A stretch of 64,000 nucleotides of DNA from Flammeovirgaceae bacterium UBA5008 (GCA_002398365.1 DGYK01000011.1:63045-127044), one strand, 5' to 3'. Shown: positions 9,520 through 18,457, counted from the stretch's first letter. Notes: generated by a model not told the origin, from the sequence alone. Numbers and translations: made by a program.

Positions 9520-10662
9520 TTAGGATTTATCTATCAAGAAATGGTTTACTTTTTCGAACCAGTCCTGGCAGTTAGTAAGTTTGAAAATATTTTCCCAAGT
9601 GACTGGGGAATTACAAAGAATGGAAAACGAATCAGGGAGTCCTGTTAGTAAATCGAGATGGTGCTCACCCGATGGATTGGCGGCAGTAGGATAGGTGGCA
9701 GGTTGTAATTGTTGCGGATAGTTGATGGCCAGATAATGTATGATCCAGCAAGCCAATGCAACCGGGCGAAACAAAGCGGCATCGGTTACAGTAAAATACA
9801 ACCCGTGACAAAATACGTTTTCATACCGACTCCACATCGGCTGGAAGAAATGTGGCACAGCCTTTATTCCGGCAAATTTTTTGCGATTGAATTCTTCGTG
9901 AAAAGCAATTGCATCAATCCACGGAGCGCCAACCACACGAAACGGATAGGAGGTTCCTCTGCCATGACTTACGTTAATACCTTCCAATAGGCCACTAAAT
10001 GGATAGAGTAGAATTGTTTGAAAATCGCTCATAGCCGGAGAAGGCGGCACAAAATTATTTACCGCATTGGGCTGATGTGAAATCACATCGAGTTCCACAT
10101 CGATGTTGCGTTCGTGGATAAACCAGCGCATCATCTCACCGGAAGAAAATGGAAACGTGATGGGCATGCTCCAGCGCCCAATAAATGATGCGCAGCTGTT
10201 CTCATTCAGCAATGGACCTTCGCATTGTGAGGCTAATCGTTGAGCGAGATTGGGACGGTCAAGTAGAATCACTTTCTTATTAGCACGTCCCGCTGCTTCG
10301 ATCATGTGGGTAATGGACCACAAATAGGTATAAAACCGACATCCGATGGAAGGCAGATCAATCAATACGTAGTCAATGTCTGCTAAATCGTTTTCATGTG
10401 GCGCCATCTTAGCACCATACAAACTGATTACCGGCAAACCTGTGATGGGATCGATTTGATTGGTTTGTGCTTTTCCGTCTTCATCCTGCGAATGAATTCC
10501 ATGTTCGGGCGAAAATAATTTGATCAGGTTTACACCGCTTCTTTTCAATTCGAGCGCAACCGGTAAACCAGAACTTGCCAATGTTGCGTGGTTGGTGAGC
10601 AAGGCAGCCCGCGATTTTTTGATTATATCGGATGACTGAATGAACCGGTCAACACCCAGCAT
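9520..10662 (-). CDS. DUF1343 protein, NamZ-like exo-beta-N-acetylmuramidase
   Basis: DUF1343 proteins include NamZ, which removes N-acetylmuramic acid from peptidoglycan fragments in cell-wall recycling. The 380-residue product shows LLTNHATL, the SPEHG motif (Glu53, the position of the catalytic acid in this family), VLIDLPSIGCRFYTY and GRGTSYPFRVVGAPW. I chose the ATG at 10662, 5 bases after the stop of the upstream gene; a longer frame to 10746 would only read through that gene's end. Characterised NamZ proteins are usually secreted, but no signal peptide is visible here, so this copy may act in the cytosol or be misannotated at the start. Confidence 0.85.
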   Translation of the reverse strand: MLGVDRFIQSSDIIKKSRAALLTNHATLASSGLPVALELKRSGVNLIKLFSPEHGIHSQDEDGKAQTNQIDPITGLPVISLYGAKMAPHENDLADIDYVLIDLPSIGCRFYTYLWSITHMIEAAGRANKKVILLDRPNLAQRLASQCEGPLLNENSCASFIGRWSMPITFPFSSGEMMRWFIHERNIDVELDVISHQPNAVNNFVPPSPAMSDFQTILLYPFSGLLEGINVSHGRGTSYPFRVVGAPWIDAIAFHEEFNRKKFAGIKAVPHFFQPMWSRYENVFCHGLYFTVTDAALFRPVALACWIIHYLAINYPQQLQPATYPTAANPSGEHHLDLLTGLPDSFSILCNSPVTWENIFKLTNCQDWFEKVNHFLIDKS

Positions 10663-10667
10663 ATCTT

Positions 10668-12668
10668 CTATTTTTGTGGTGGCACAATTTGTTTGATTGC
10701 ATCTTGCACGCGCGATACCGGCAATTGACAGTTTTTTTTGAAGCAAACATAAATGGCTTCTCGTTGCTCTGCTAATTTGTCGGTTACTAAAGGCAACTTA
10801 CTGGTGCCATTGGCACTCAAGAATAATGCAAACGGCAGATACGATTGATCAAATTCTTTTTGCCAACTTAAATTCTTGGATCCGGTGATCACTACCTCTG
10901 CCATACCTTGTGTCATTTCAGCGGCCAGCAATGCCCAATGACACATGTAAATGGGTTCCGATTGTGTTAAGGCGATCAGTCGTTGCATCATTTCACTTGC
11001 CATCGTTTTCCAACTTTCCTTATCCCAAAAAATGCCAAGGTGAAATAAGTTGCGAGCCATCACCGAATTGGAAGATGGGATCACATTATCAAAGACTTCT
11101 TTCTTTCGTGCTATCAGCGATTCTGCCTCATGGCTATTGAAGTAAAAGAAACCTTCAGACGGATCGTAAAACAAGCGAATGGTTTCCTCGCACCACTTCT
11201 TGGCCGCAATCAAGTAGTATTCTTTTTGGGTGGCTTGATACAAAGATATGTAAGCTTGAATCAGAAAGGCGTGATCATCGATAAATGCGGTTGTCACCGA
11301 ATGTGTTCCTTTGAATGAGCGATGCAACTTGCCATCAACAATCAGATGTTGTTCAATAAATTGAATAGCACGCTCTGCTAATGCTAAATAGTGATCTTCA
11401 CCCAAACTACGATACGCATCTACAAGTCCTTGAATCGTAATGGCGTTCCATCCCGTAAGGATTTTATCATCCAGTCCTGGCTTTATTTTTTTATTCCGAA
11501 TGGCTAGTAGTTTTTGGTTGAGTTGCAGCAGAGCAGGTGTTGGTTCTGTATCGCTTTCGCGGAAGACAATGTTTTTACCGTGCTCCCAGTTGCCTGCGGT
11601 CGTTACATGATAAAAATCTGTGAGGAGTTGAATTTCTTCTGTGGTCAGTTCTTTTAATTCATCGAATTGCCAAGTGTAAAATTTTCCTTCTTCACCTTCA
11701 CTGTCCGCATCCAATGCAGAATAGAAGCCTCCTTCAGGCGAAGTCATTTCTCGCTCAAGCCAGGCAACCGTTTCCCGAACAATGCGTGCGTAAACTGATT
11801 CTTTCGTAAGCCGATACGCTTCGGCATAAAGACTAAGCAACTGGCCATTGTCATACAACATTTTTTCAAAGTGCGGAGCGAACCATTGGCCATCCACCGA
11901 GTAGCGCGCAAAGCCGCCACCAATTTGATCGTAGATTCCTCCGGCTGCAATCTTCTTTAGGGTGAGGTGCAGCATCTCCAATGTTTTTGAATTCTTACTT
12001 ATTTGATAGTAGCGAAGCAAAAACAGCCAGATAGATGGCATGATAAATTTAGGCGCTTTGTCCAGTCCGCCTTCATGAAAATCAAATCGCGATTCGATCA
12101 CCTGATGCATGGCATCGAGCGCACTTAGGTTTAACCCATTGGCGGGCGGCACATTTTTGAAACGTTGCAAATCAGAAATCGCCAGATGCTTACCGAGGTC
12201 GTTGGCCGATTCGTTAATTTCATTTCGCTTTTCGCGAAAAGCTTTATTGATCTGAACGAGTAGTTGTGCCCAGTTTTTGGGTGGAAAGTAAGTGCCGCCA
12301 AAAAATGGTTTTTGATCGGGTGTTAGAAATACATTCAATGGCCATCCACCATTTTGTCCCATCGTTTGCACAGCTTCCATGTAAATCTGATCGATGTCCG
12401 GGCGCTCTTCGCGATCGAGTTTGACGCACACAAAAAATTCGTTCATCAATTGCGCGATGTCTTTGTTTTCAAAACTCTCGTGCGCCATCACGTGGCACCA
12501 ATGACACGAGGAATAGCCAATACTTAATAAGATGGGTTTATCTTCTTGCCTGGCTTTGGTCAATGCTTCTTGGCCCCACTCAAACCAATCTACCGGATTG
12601 TGTGCGTGTTGTAATAAATAGGGAGAAGTGGCGCGTGCGAGCCGATTAGCAGTATGCGAAGGAGTCAT
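10668..12668 (-). CDS. DUF255 thioredoxin-fold protein (YyaL/SPATA20-like)
   Basis: A 666-residue protein with the two-part architecture of the YyaL/SPATA20 family. The N-terminal thioredoxin-like domain (about 1-165) holds HNPVDWFEWG, the CHWC redox motif (Cys55, Cys58), HVMAHESFE, REERPDID and GGWPLNVFLTP. The C-terminal part is an alpha-barrel resembling N-acylglucosamine epimerases (GGIYDQIGGGFARYSVD, EKMLYDNGQLLSLYAEA, then SALDADSEGEEGKFYTW). The function of the family in bacteria is not established. It precedes the NamZ-like gene by 5 bases, so they are probably one transcript with priA downstream. Confidence 0.92.
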   Translation of the reverse strand: MTPSHTANRLARATSPYLLQHAHNPVDWFEWGQEALTKARQEDKPILLSIGYSSCHWCHVMAHESFENKDIAQLMNEFFVCVKLDREERPDIDQIYMEAVQTMGQNGGWPLNVFLTPDQKPFFGGTYFPPKNWAQLLVQINKAFREKRNEINESANDLGKHLAISDLQRFKNVPPANGLNLSALDAMHQVIESRFDFHEGGLDKAPKFIMPSIWLFLLRYYQISKNSKTLEMLHLTLKKIAAGGIYDQIGGGFARYSVDGQWFAPHFEKMLYDNGQLLSLYAEAYRLTKESVYARIVRETVAWLEREMTSPEGGFYSALDADSEGEEGKFYTWQFDELKELTTEEIQLLTDFYHVTTAGNWEHGKNIVFRESDTEPTPALLQLNQKLLAIRNKKIKPGLDDKILTGWNAITIQGLVDAYRSLGEDHYLALAERAIQFIEQHLIVDGKLHRSFKGTHSVTTAFIDDHAFLIQAYISLYQATQKEYYLIAAKKWCEETIRLFYDPSEGFFYFNSHEAESLIARKKEVFDNVIPSSNSVMARNLFHLGIFWDKESWKTMASEMMQRLIALTQSEPIYMCHWALLAAEMTQGMAEVVITGSKNLSWQKEFDQSYLPFALFLSANGTSKLPLVTDKLAEQREAIYVCFKKNCQLPVSRVQDAIKQIVPPQK

Positions 12669-12750
12669 GCAGTAAAAATAAAAATCAGGAGTTGATCAGA
12701 AAAAGATAAGGTCAAACTATCGAAGCGATTTGCAGCGAAGTCTATAAATA

Positions 12751-12777
12751 AAAAATGCCACGCTTTTGGCGTGGCAT
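12751..12777 (-). terminator. rho-independent terminator of the RRM gene
   Basis: A perfect 9-base-pair stem (ATGCCACGC against GCGTGGCAT, loop TTTTG) lies 24 bases past the RRM stop. Read on the minus strand it is followed by TTTTATTTAT. It separates the RRM gene from the DUF255 gene downstream. Confidence 0.85.
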
Positions 12778-12800
12778 ATAAAGTCTCTATTTCAAACCGA

Positions 12801-13124
12801 TTAATAATCTCTGTTGAAATCGCCTCTGCGGAAGCCACCGCCTCCACCACCGCGGTTGCCGCGACCACCACCGCTACCTTCTTCGCGTGGGCGAGCCTCG
12901 TTTACAACCAGGTTCTTTCCTAGGAAGTCAGCACCGTTCAATTGATCGATAGCACTCTTACCGGCTGCATCATCAGCCATTTCTACAAAACCAAAGCCAC
13001 GGCTGCGCTGCGTTACTTTGTCCATGATGATCTTCGCAGAGCTTACTTCACCGTACTCGGAGAATAACTGCTTCAATTGTTCCTCGGTTGCTTTCCAGGG
13101 AATGTTGGCTACATAAATGTTCAT
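12801..13124 (-). CDS. small RNA-binding protein with one RRM and an RG-rich tail
   Basis: A 107-residue RNA chaperone-type protein. The single RNA recognition motif fills residues 1-80: RNP2 is IYVANI (3-8) and RNP1 is RGFGFVEM (42-49), both carrying the aromatic residues that stack on RNA. The tail (about 84-107) is rich in Gly and Arg (GGGRGNRGGGGGGFRRG), typical of the cyanobacterial/Bacteroidota glycine-rich RRM proteins, many of which are cold- or stress-induced. It is monocistronic: its own TAnnTTTG promoter lies about 115 bases upstream and a strong terminator lies just downstream. Confidence 0.95.
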   Translation of the reverse strand: MNIYVANIPWKATEEQLKQLFSEYGEVSSAKIIMDKVTQRSRGFGFVEMADDAAGKSAIDQLNGADFLGKNLVVNEARPREEGSGGGRGNRGGGGGGFRRGDFNRDY

Positions 13125-13237
13125 TTGTGTTTTAAAAATTAAGTGATAAAATGTTCTTGTTAACTCATTAAAACCTTACCGACAATAAACTCACGAGGTG
13201 GGGATACTTTCAGATGGGATTTACTTTCATTAACTCT

Positions 13238-13270
13238 CAAATATAGTTATTAATTCTCTGTAAATGCAAA
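13238..13270 (-). promoter_or_regulatory. promoter of the RRM gene, Bacteroidota type
   Basis: On the minus strand TTTG (13270-13267), a 21-base spacer and TATATTTG (13245-13238) match the -33/-7 consensus TTTG...TAnnTTTG. The inferred start near 13230 leaves a leader of about 105 bases before the ATG at 13124, long for this genome. Confidence 0.6.
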
Positions 13271-13321
13271 TCGCTGAATTTGAGGGTCTTTAGGCTATTT
13301 TTGGCGCTTTTTTGACCTTTT

Positions 13322-13801
13322 CTAGGCATAAAGAGGGTTGTCTTTCATGAACTTCTTTAAGCCGCCCATCGCAGTGGCGCGTACCTTATTTTGCAAGAAA
13401 GAGCTCCATCCCAAAAGTAACCCGGATGTGCCCAAAGCCATCTGCGTCCACTTCCAAAAATCAAAACGATCGGTGTGCCGATAGATCAAACCATCTTTAA
13501 ATTCAAACGATGCATCGATTTTGTTTAACACGCGCTTGCCGGTTCGTGAAAAAGTGTAAGTAGCTTCCCAATGGCAACTTCCCTTGTTGCCATCGGCTTG
13601 CACTTGATTAAAGGTAAGTGAAAAATCTCGTGCATTGGTGGCCAGCATGTGCCACATGGCTTTCGCTTCTTTACCTTTCAAATGGGTGAATGCAGGATCA
13701 CTGAACTCAACGTCATCGTGGTAACACGACTGCATGGTTTTCCAATCTTTTTGCTGAAAAGCTGAGTAGAATTTTTCAATCAGTTGTTGATGTGTATTCA
13801 T
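13322..13801 (-). CDS. NTF2/SnoaL-like fold protein
   Basis: A 159-residue cytosolic protein with the cone-shaped NTF2-like fold. The N-terminus (HQQLIEKFYSAFQQKDW) and the following CYHDDVEFSDPAF segment are typical of SnoaL-like domains, and the body ends with DGLIYRHTDRFDFWKWTQM. A hydrophobic stretch follows (ALGTSGLLLGW) and a short basic tail. Family members range from small-molecule isomerases and hydrolases to binding proteins, so no reaction can be assigned. It is divergent from the gamma-glutamyltransferase gene across about 120 bases and has no clear operon partner. Confidence 0.85.
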   Translation of the reverse strand: MNTHQQLIEKFYSAFQQKDWKTMQSCYHDDVEFSDPAFTHLKGKEAKAMWHMLATNARDFSLTFNQVQADGNKGSCHWEATYTFSRTGKRVLNKIDASFEFKDGLIYRHTDRFDFWKWTQMALGTSGLLLGWSSFLQNKVRATAMGGLKKFMKDNPLYA

Positions 13802-13920
13802 AAATTTTCCTTTGATGGAGATGATTGCCCGCTGACAAATTTGATGTGCGAAACCTTTATTATTTGATTACCTTAGAAATTGGATTAACAGTAAAACTGA
13901 TTTAAAGATAATCAATCTAT

Positions 13921-15780
13921 ATGAAGCTAAGCCATCTTTTCTTTGCAGTCGTGTGCTGCTTACAAGCCACCGCCCAATCATTCAACAACCTTCCAGTCAA
14001 CACCCAAAAACCACCACTGCATGGCAGGCATTGGATGGCCATCACAGGTAAGCCTTTGGCTGCTACAGCTGGAGCCATGATTTTTAATAAGGGTGGAAAT
14101 GCAGTTGATGCTTCGTGCGCGATGCTGGCAGCTACCTGCACCATGTGGGATGTGCTGAGTTGGGGCGGAGAAACGCAAGCACTTATTTACAATCCCAAAA
14201 CAAAAAAAGTAATTGCCATCAACGCGTTGGGTGTAGCGCCTACCGGTGCAACAGCCGACTTCTTTAAAAACAAAGGCATGAAGTATCCGCCTGAGTTTGG
14301 TCCACTGGCAGCCGTTACTCCCGGCACTGCAGGAGGGTTGATGACCATGCTAGCCGAATACGGTACGATGAGTTTGAAAGAAGTGCTCGCGCCTGCCATG
14401 CAATTGGCCGAAGGTTATCCCATCGAAGCGCAAACTGCTTTTTCCATTGAGCGTGGCAAAGAAGAAATTAAAAAGTGGCCTTATTCTAAGAAAGTATTCT
14501 TAACACACTTGGAGGAGAAGCGCGAAGCACCCGATGCAGGAGAAATTTTTGTGCAGAAAGATTTGCTCGCCACATTACAGAAGTTAGTAGATGCCGAGCA
14601 ACAAGCATTAAAGAAAGGAAAAGACCGCAAGGCCGCTATCTATGCAGCGTATGATCGCTTTTACAAAGGCGATATCGCGAAAGAGATTGTGCGTGGCAGT
14701 CAGGAGCAAGGCGGTTTGTTTACTGAAGCTGACCTCGCTAATTGGAAAGTGAAAATTGAAGAGCCTACGATGACAACCTATCGTGGGATTGATGTGTACA
14801 AGTTGCAACCCTGGACGCAAGGTCCAGCAATGTTGCAAACACTCAACATTCTCGAAAATTTTGATTTAAAGAGCATGGGCTACAACTCTACCAAATACAT
14901 TCACACCGTCTATCAGGCAATGAATCTCGCTTTCGCGGATCGCGATTTCTATTATGGCGATCCGGCTTTTGCACCCGAAGAGCCAATCAAAGGATTGCTC
15001 TCGAAAGAATATGCACGTGAGCGATTCAAGTTGATTAATCCGGAGATGAATGATCCGAAAATTGCTCCGGGCGATCCGTATCCATTTGAAGGAAAACAAA
15101 ATCCATACCTCGATATTTTACAAAAATGGGGAACGAGTCGTGCAGATAATTTTAAACCGGTTAATCCATTGGATGAAAAATATTTGGAATCATTTACGGC
15201 AGGCACTACTTCCGTAGAAGCAGCCGACAAAGAAGGTTGGGTGGTTTCCATTACGCCTAGTGGTGGTTGGGTGCCTGCGTGCATTGCGGGCAACACAGGC
15301 ATTGGTATGAGTCAGCGCATGCAATCTTTTGTGTTAGATCCGAAAGAGAATCCCTTCAATGTAGTGGAGCCGGGCAAGCGCCCACGGGTAACGCTTACAC
15401 CCACCTTAGCATTGAAAGACGGTAAACCATTTTTGTCGTTTGCCAAGCAAGCGGGTGATGAACAAGATCAGTTGTTGATTCAATTCTTTTTGAATGTGGT
15501 GGAGTTTGGGATGACGGTGCAAGAGGCGTGTGAAGCTCCGAGCTTTAAAACATTGCAGATGTATTCCAGCTTTGGCGATCATGAAAAAGTGCCGGGTGGA
15601 TTGACACTCAACAGTGCCATGCCTGCTTGGGTGCGAAAAGATTTATCGCGTATGGGATATAAGATAACATATCAGGATCGAACCAGCGGCCCGATTAACG
15701 CGATCTATTTTGATTGGCATCACGGCACCTTCTGGGGTGGCAGCAGCAATCATGGAGAGGATTATGGAATTGGGTGGTAG
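13921..15780 (+). CDS. gamma-glutamyltransferase family protein
   Basis: A 619-residue N-terminal-nucleophile hydrolase, exported by a signal peptide (MKLSHLFFAVVCCLQATAQ). These enzymes autocleave before a threonine and then hydrolyse or transfer gamma-glutamyl groups, for example from glutathione. The autocleavage site is visible as AGTTSVEAAD, with Thr429 the likely nucleophile. The large-subunit blocks GGNAVDASCAM and AVTPGTAGGL and the small-subunit GKRPRVTLTPTLAL are present. The segment just after the nucleophile (SVEAADKEGWVVSITPSGG) is less like the classic GGT consensus than the rest, so a related amidase or acylase activity is possible. The gene stands alone. Confidence 0.9.
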   Translation: MKLSHLFFAVVCCLQATAQSFNNLPVNTQKPPLHGRHWMAITGKPLAATAGAMIFNKGGNAVDASCAMLAATCTMWDVLSWGGETQALIYNPKTKKVIAINALGVAPTGATADFFKNKGMKYPPEFGPLAAVTPGTAGGLMTMLAEYGTMSLKEVLAPAMQLAEGYPIEAQTAFSIERGKEEIKKWPYSKKVFLTHLEEKREAPDAGEIFVQKDLLATLQKLVDAEQQALKKGKDRKAAIYAAYDRFYKGDIAKEIVRGSQEQGGLFTEADLANWKVKIEEPTMTTYRGIDVYKLQPWTQGPAMLQTLNILENFDLKSMGYNSTKYIHTVYQAMNLAFADRDFYYGDPAFAPEEPIKGLLSKEYARERFKLINPEMNDPKIAPGDPYPFEGKQNPYLDILQKWGTSRADNFKPVNPLDEKYLESFTAGTTSVEAADKEGWVVSITPSGGWVPACIAGNTGIGMSQRMQSFVLDPKENPFNVVEPGKRPRVTLTPTLALKDGKPFLSFAKQAGDEQDQLLIQFFLNVVEFGMTVQEACEAPSFKTLQMYSSFGDHEKVPGGLTLNSAMPAWVRKDLSRMGYKITYQDRTSGPINAIYFDWHHGTFWGGSSNHGEDYGIGW

Positions 15781-15822
15781 AACTTAGTGTTGAAATTGAG
15801 AATGGCAGTAAACCGAACCGGA

Positions 15823-16197
15823 TTATATCCAACCTAGTTCCTTCACGGTCATTTCACTTTCAACAGTTCCGGTGTGCAGCGTTCCTTTGGGTTCAAACAA
15901 AAGATTGAATACAATTTCTCCATTGGTATGCGGGCGATGTTCTACGCCTTTAGGTACAATCAGTATTTCGCCTTCTTTTACTTCTACGGTTCGGCCATCG
16001 CGGAAATCCATTAGCAAAGTGCCTTTAAACACCATAAACAACTCGTCTTCGTTTTCGTGGCTGTGCCATACAAAGTCGTCTTTTAGTTTACACAACTTTA
16101 CGTATTGTCCGTTCAGTTCTCCAATGATATGTGGTGTCCACTGTTTCTCAAACAGCGAAAACTTTTGCATAATATTGATGGAGTTGATTTCTGGCAT
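15823..16197 (-). CDS. small cupin-domain protein
   Basis: A 124-residue single-domain cupin. The first cupin motif is seen as HSHENEDELFMVFKG (two His and a Glu as metal ligands) and the second as PKGVEHRP with its His. I placed the start at the ATG at 16197 (MPEINSINIMQKFSLF); an open frame continues upstream to 16314 but looks non-coding. Cupins of this size bind a metal and either act as isomerases or dioxygenases or simply bind small ligands, so the role is open. It converges on the gamma-glutamyltransferase gene with 42 bases between. Confidence 0.87.
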   Translation of the reverse strand: MPEINSINIMQKFSLFEKQWTPHIIGELNGQYVKLCKLKDDFVWHSHENEDELFMVFKGTLLMDFRDGRTVEVKEGEILIVPKGVEHRPHTNGEIVFNLLFEPKGTLHTGTVESEMTVKELGWI

Positions 16198-16312
16198 GGT
16201 GAGAGAAGTTTGTTTTGAATATAAAGATAATTGATTGCGCGAGATGATAATTACTTCTGTAAGTGATTGAGTTCTTTTGTCAGCCTGCCACACCCTCTCG
16301 TAAAGACGTGGC

Positions 16313-16344
16313 AAGCCTGCACACGCGTGTCAAAGCTGCGGCTT
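16313..16344. repeat. nested palindrome, GC-rich intergenic hairpin
   Basis: AAGCC and GCA pair with TGC and GGCTT (one bulged T) and enclose a perfect 10-base palindrome ACACGCGTGT at 16321-16330. It lies in the 247-base gap between the cupin and GIN-domain genes, in sequence richer in G and C than its surroundings. The layout resembles the larger element at 56796-56916. Confidence 0.4.
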
Positions 16345-16444
16345 GAATTTGCTCAGTGGATAAGCTTTAGATGATATAAATGAATATAAATGCCCAAGCG
16401 AGATGGTTTGACATCGGGTAGTAAAGATTATGAAGATATCATCA

Positions 16445-17185
16445 TTAATACGCCCGATCGACCACGCCTGAACCGTAGATTTTTTTAGAAACCTCTTTGG
16501 TGTTGCCTTTATGTTTTAGTGTTCCACTACCTACTACAAGTGCTTCCAGGTTTCCGGTTACATTCAATTCACATGCACCCGATCCGCTCATCTTTACTTT
16601 TGCTTTCTCAATTTCGCACAAAAAGGCATTTACATTTCCACTGCCGCTCATCACAACATCATTCATCGAAGCATAGCCTTTGAGTGCGATGGATCCAGAG
16701 CCGCTCACTTCTGTCTTTAAATAATTTCCTTTAATATCTAGATCAATTGAACCATTGCCGGCCACACTAAGCGCGAGGTTATCTGAGGCAATTGAATTTT
16801 CAGAAATGATTTTACCATTGCCATTTACTTGTAATTCGGAGATGTTTTTCATGCTCACCATCAATTTCATATTTGGCTTAAGCTTAATGTCGTCAATTTT
16901 TGCCCAGATACTTTTGTTCGGATTGTCGGGCTTGCGCTCCACATTAATCATTAACACACCGTTTTCTACTTTGAAAGTAGAAAGCTCGAAAATTTCGGTG
17001 AGTGCCTCTACTGTTACCTCTTGCTTGTTGGTTTGCTTGAGATAAACAGTGTAGTTGGAGTTAACATAAATGCTTTTAAATTCGGGAAGTTCGAGCGTTT
17101 TCTTGGTGGTTTGAGCTGTAGACGATATGGAGCACAATACAATAAGGGCTGTTGTAAACAGGGCCGAAATGCGTAAACGATTCAT
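16445..17185 (-). CDS. secreted GIN-domain protein (DUF2807)
   Basis: A 246-residue exported protein. The ATG at 17185 (MNRLRISALFTTALIVLCSI) gives a clean signal peptide ending at AQ; the frame upstream of it is not needed. The mature part is a right-handed beta-helix of the DUF2807 or putative auto-transporter head type, seen as repeated short units with Gly-Asn/Ser-Gly turns (VNGNGKI, VAGNGSI, VSGSGSI, MSGSGNV, MSGSGAC, VGSGTL, YGSGVV). Such proteins are abundant in Bacteroidota and their role is unknown. It stands alone. Confidence 0.9.
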   Translation of the reverse strand: MNRLRISALFTTALIVLCSISSTAQTTKKTLELPEFKSIYVNSNYTVYLKQTNKQEVTVEALTEIFELSTFKVENGVLMINVERKPDNPNKSIWAKIDDIKLKPNMKLMVSMKNISELQVNGNGKIISENSIASDNLALSVAGNGSIDLDIKGNYLKTEVSGSGSIALKGYASMNDVVMSGSGNVNAFLCEIEKAKVKMSGSGACELNVTGNLEALVVGSGTLKHKGNTKEVSKKIYGSGVVDRAY

Positions 17186-17323
17186 AGTGGTTGTGGATTT
17201 GTTATAAGGTAAAATCGAAAACAAAATCAGCCTGACCATATCTATTTCGGTAAAGGTGCAAATTCTCCGATAAAGGGGTTTTGGAGTAGCTAGTCAGTCA
17301 ATGCTTTATTGCGCCTTTACTTC

Positions 17324-18193
17324 TTAATTGTAAACCAAATTCAAATAATAAAACACCATCACCAACAAACCTTGTAAAAGCATGGTTCCATCTAAGTATC
17401 CATAATGATAGAATGGCTGCGCTCGCATTCGAGAGGATTGAAGCAAGAAAAAAGTAATCAGGGCATTCATGAGCAGTGGTAATATGATCGACCAATCTTT
17501 TTGCCATGAATAATGAAGGAGCACCAATGCTATAAATCCTAACAGCGCAGTATATGACACCCACAGCGATCGATCTTTGTCCAATAGAATCGGTATCGTT
17601 TTTAGATTTGATATACGGTCGGCTTCTATGTCACGAATGTCAAAGGGAACTGTAATGGCGAGAATAAACAAAAATCGCTCTGCAAATAACAATAGTAGAT
17701 GCGTTAGGTCGAAGGTTACTTCAGCATGCACCACTGGCAACAAGATAGTAACAGCGGTCCAGACAAAAGCAATCAAAAATAATTTCAGGTACGGCACTTC
17801 GCGCAAGCGGAATAGGTAACTTTTGGATCGAGCAATAGGAATTGAGTAAAACAAGGTCAGCAAGGCAATCGGGGCGAGTGTGAGCAATACTTTGGTTTTG
17901 GCGATCCAAAGCACGAAAAAAAAGACAATAGTGGAGGTAGCTACCAAAGTGTAAAACGCTTTTTTATTTTCGCGCACCCAAGCGTGCTTTTCAGAGTTGA
18001 TGGCATCTTTCACTATGAGCAATGTCACTAATCGATGAAGATTGTATTCAAACAGTGTAGCGAAAAATATGATGAATAAATAAGGTCTCCATTGTGGCAC
18101 TAATCCCAATTGAATTTGTGTTTCAACTGTCAGAAAGACTGCCGCTAATGAAATGTAAACGTTTGAATGAATGAGTCCTTTGAAAAACTTCAA
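17324..18193 (-). CDS. UbiA-like prenyltransferase family membrane protein
   Basis: A 289-residue polytopic membrane protein with about eight helices. The second Asp-rich motif of UbiA prenyltransferases is present as DIRDIEADRISNLKTIP (about 190-206). The first motif is degenerate: in the usual position it reads FEYNLHRLVT, where an NxxxD-type sequence would be expected. UbiA enzymes attach a prenyl chain to aromatic acceptors (quinones, heme). The weak first motif makes a different acceptor or loss of activity possible. No quinone- or heme-synthesis gene is adjacent; the outer-membrane cluster lies upstream on the same strand. Confidence 0.75.
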   Translation of the reverse strand: MKFFKGLIHSNVYISLAAVFLTVETQIQLGLVPQWRPYLFIIFFATLFEYNLHRLVTLLIVKDAINSEKHAWVRENKKAFYTLVATSTIVFFFVLWIAKTKVLLTLAPIALLTLFYSIPIARSKSYLFRLREVPYLKLFLIAFVWTAVTILLPVVHAEVTFDLTHLLLLFAERFLFILAITVPFDIRDIEADRISNLKTIPILLDKDRSLWVSYTALLGFIALVLLHYSWQKDWSIILPLLMNALITFFLLQSSRMRAQPFYHYGYLDGTMLLQGLLVMVFYYLNLVYN

Positions 18194-18341
18194 GGGAATA
18201 ATAAGTTAATATGAGGTCTAGTTATTTTATGGCAATAGACATATTTTCCATTTAGAAAGACATTTGTGTTAGAAAAAATTATAGTATTTCTAAGATGACT
18301 TATCTCAGCAATTGATGGAGTAAATAGCATAAATGGCAATT

Positions 18342-18446
18342 CTATTTCTTTTTTGTGAAGACGGTTCTGAAAATGATAATAAAGACCAGAAGACCGAAGG
18401 CCATCGTAAACAAAATTCCAGGGGTAATTAATTTAACAGCATGCAT
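18342..18446 (-). CDS. possible 34-residue single-pass membrane peptide
   Basis: A short frame starts with ATG at 18446, 11 bases after the stop of the helix-hairpin-helix gene, and ends with TAG at 18342. The product would have one hydrophobic helix (GILFTMAFGLLVFIIIF, about residues 10-26) and a basic end (FRTVFTKKK), consistent with an inner-membrane peptide with its C-terminus inside. The tight spacing and helix-like composition favour a real gene, but a 34-codon frame can occur by chance and I know no family for it. The stretch 18194-18341 holds nothing else I can identify. Confidence 0.35.
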   Translation of the reverse strand: MHAVKLITPGILFTMAFGLLVFIIIFRTVFTKKK

Positions 18447-18457
18447 GTGAGGGATGG

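Noticed and set aside
15781..15822. Terminator between gamma-glutamyltransferase and cupin genes
   Set aside because: No stem longer than a few bases is visible in this 42-base convergent gap.
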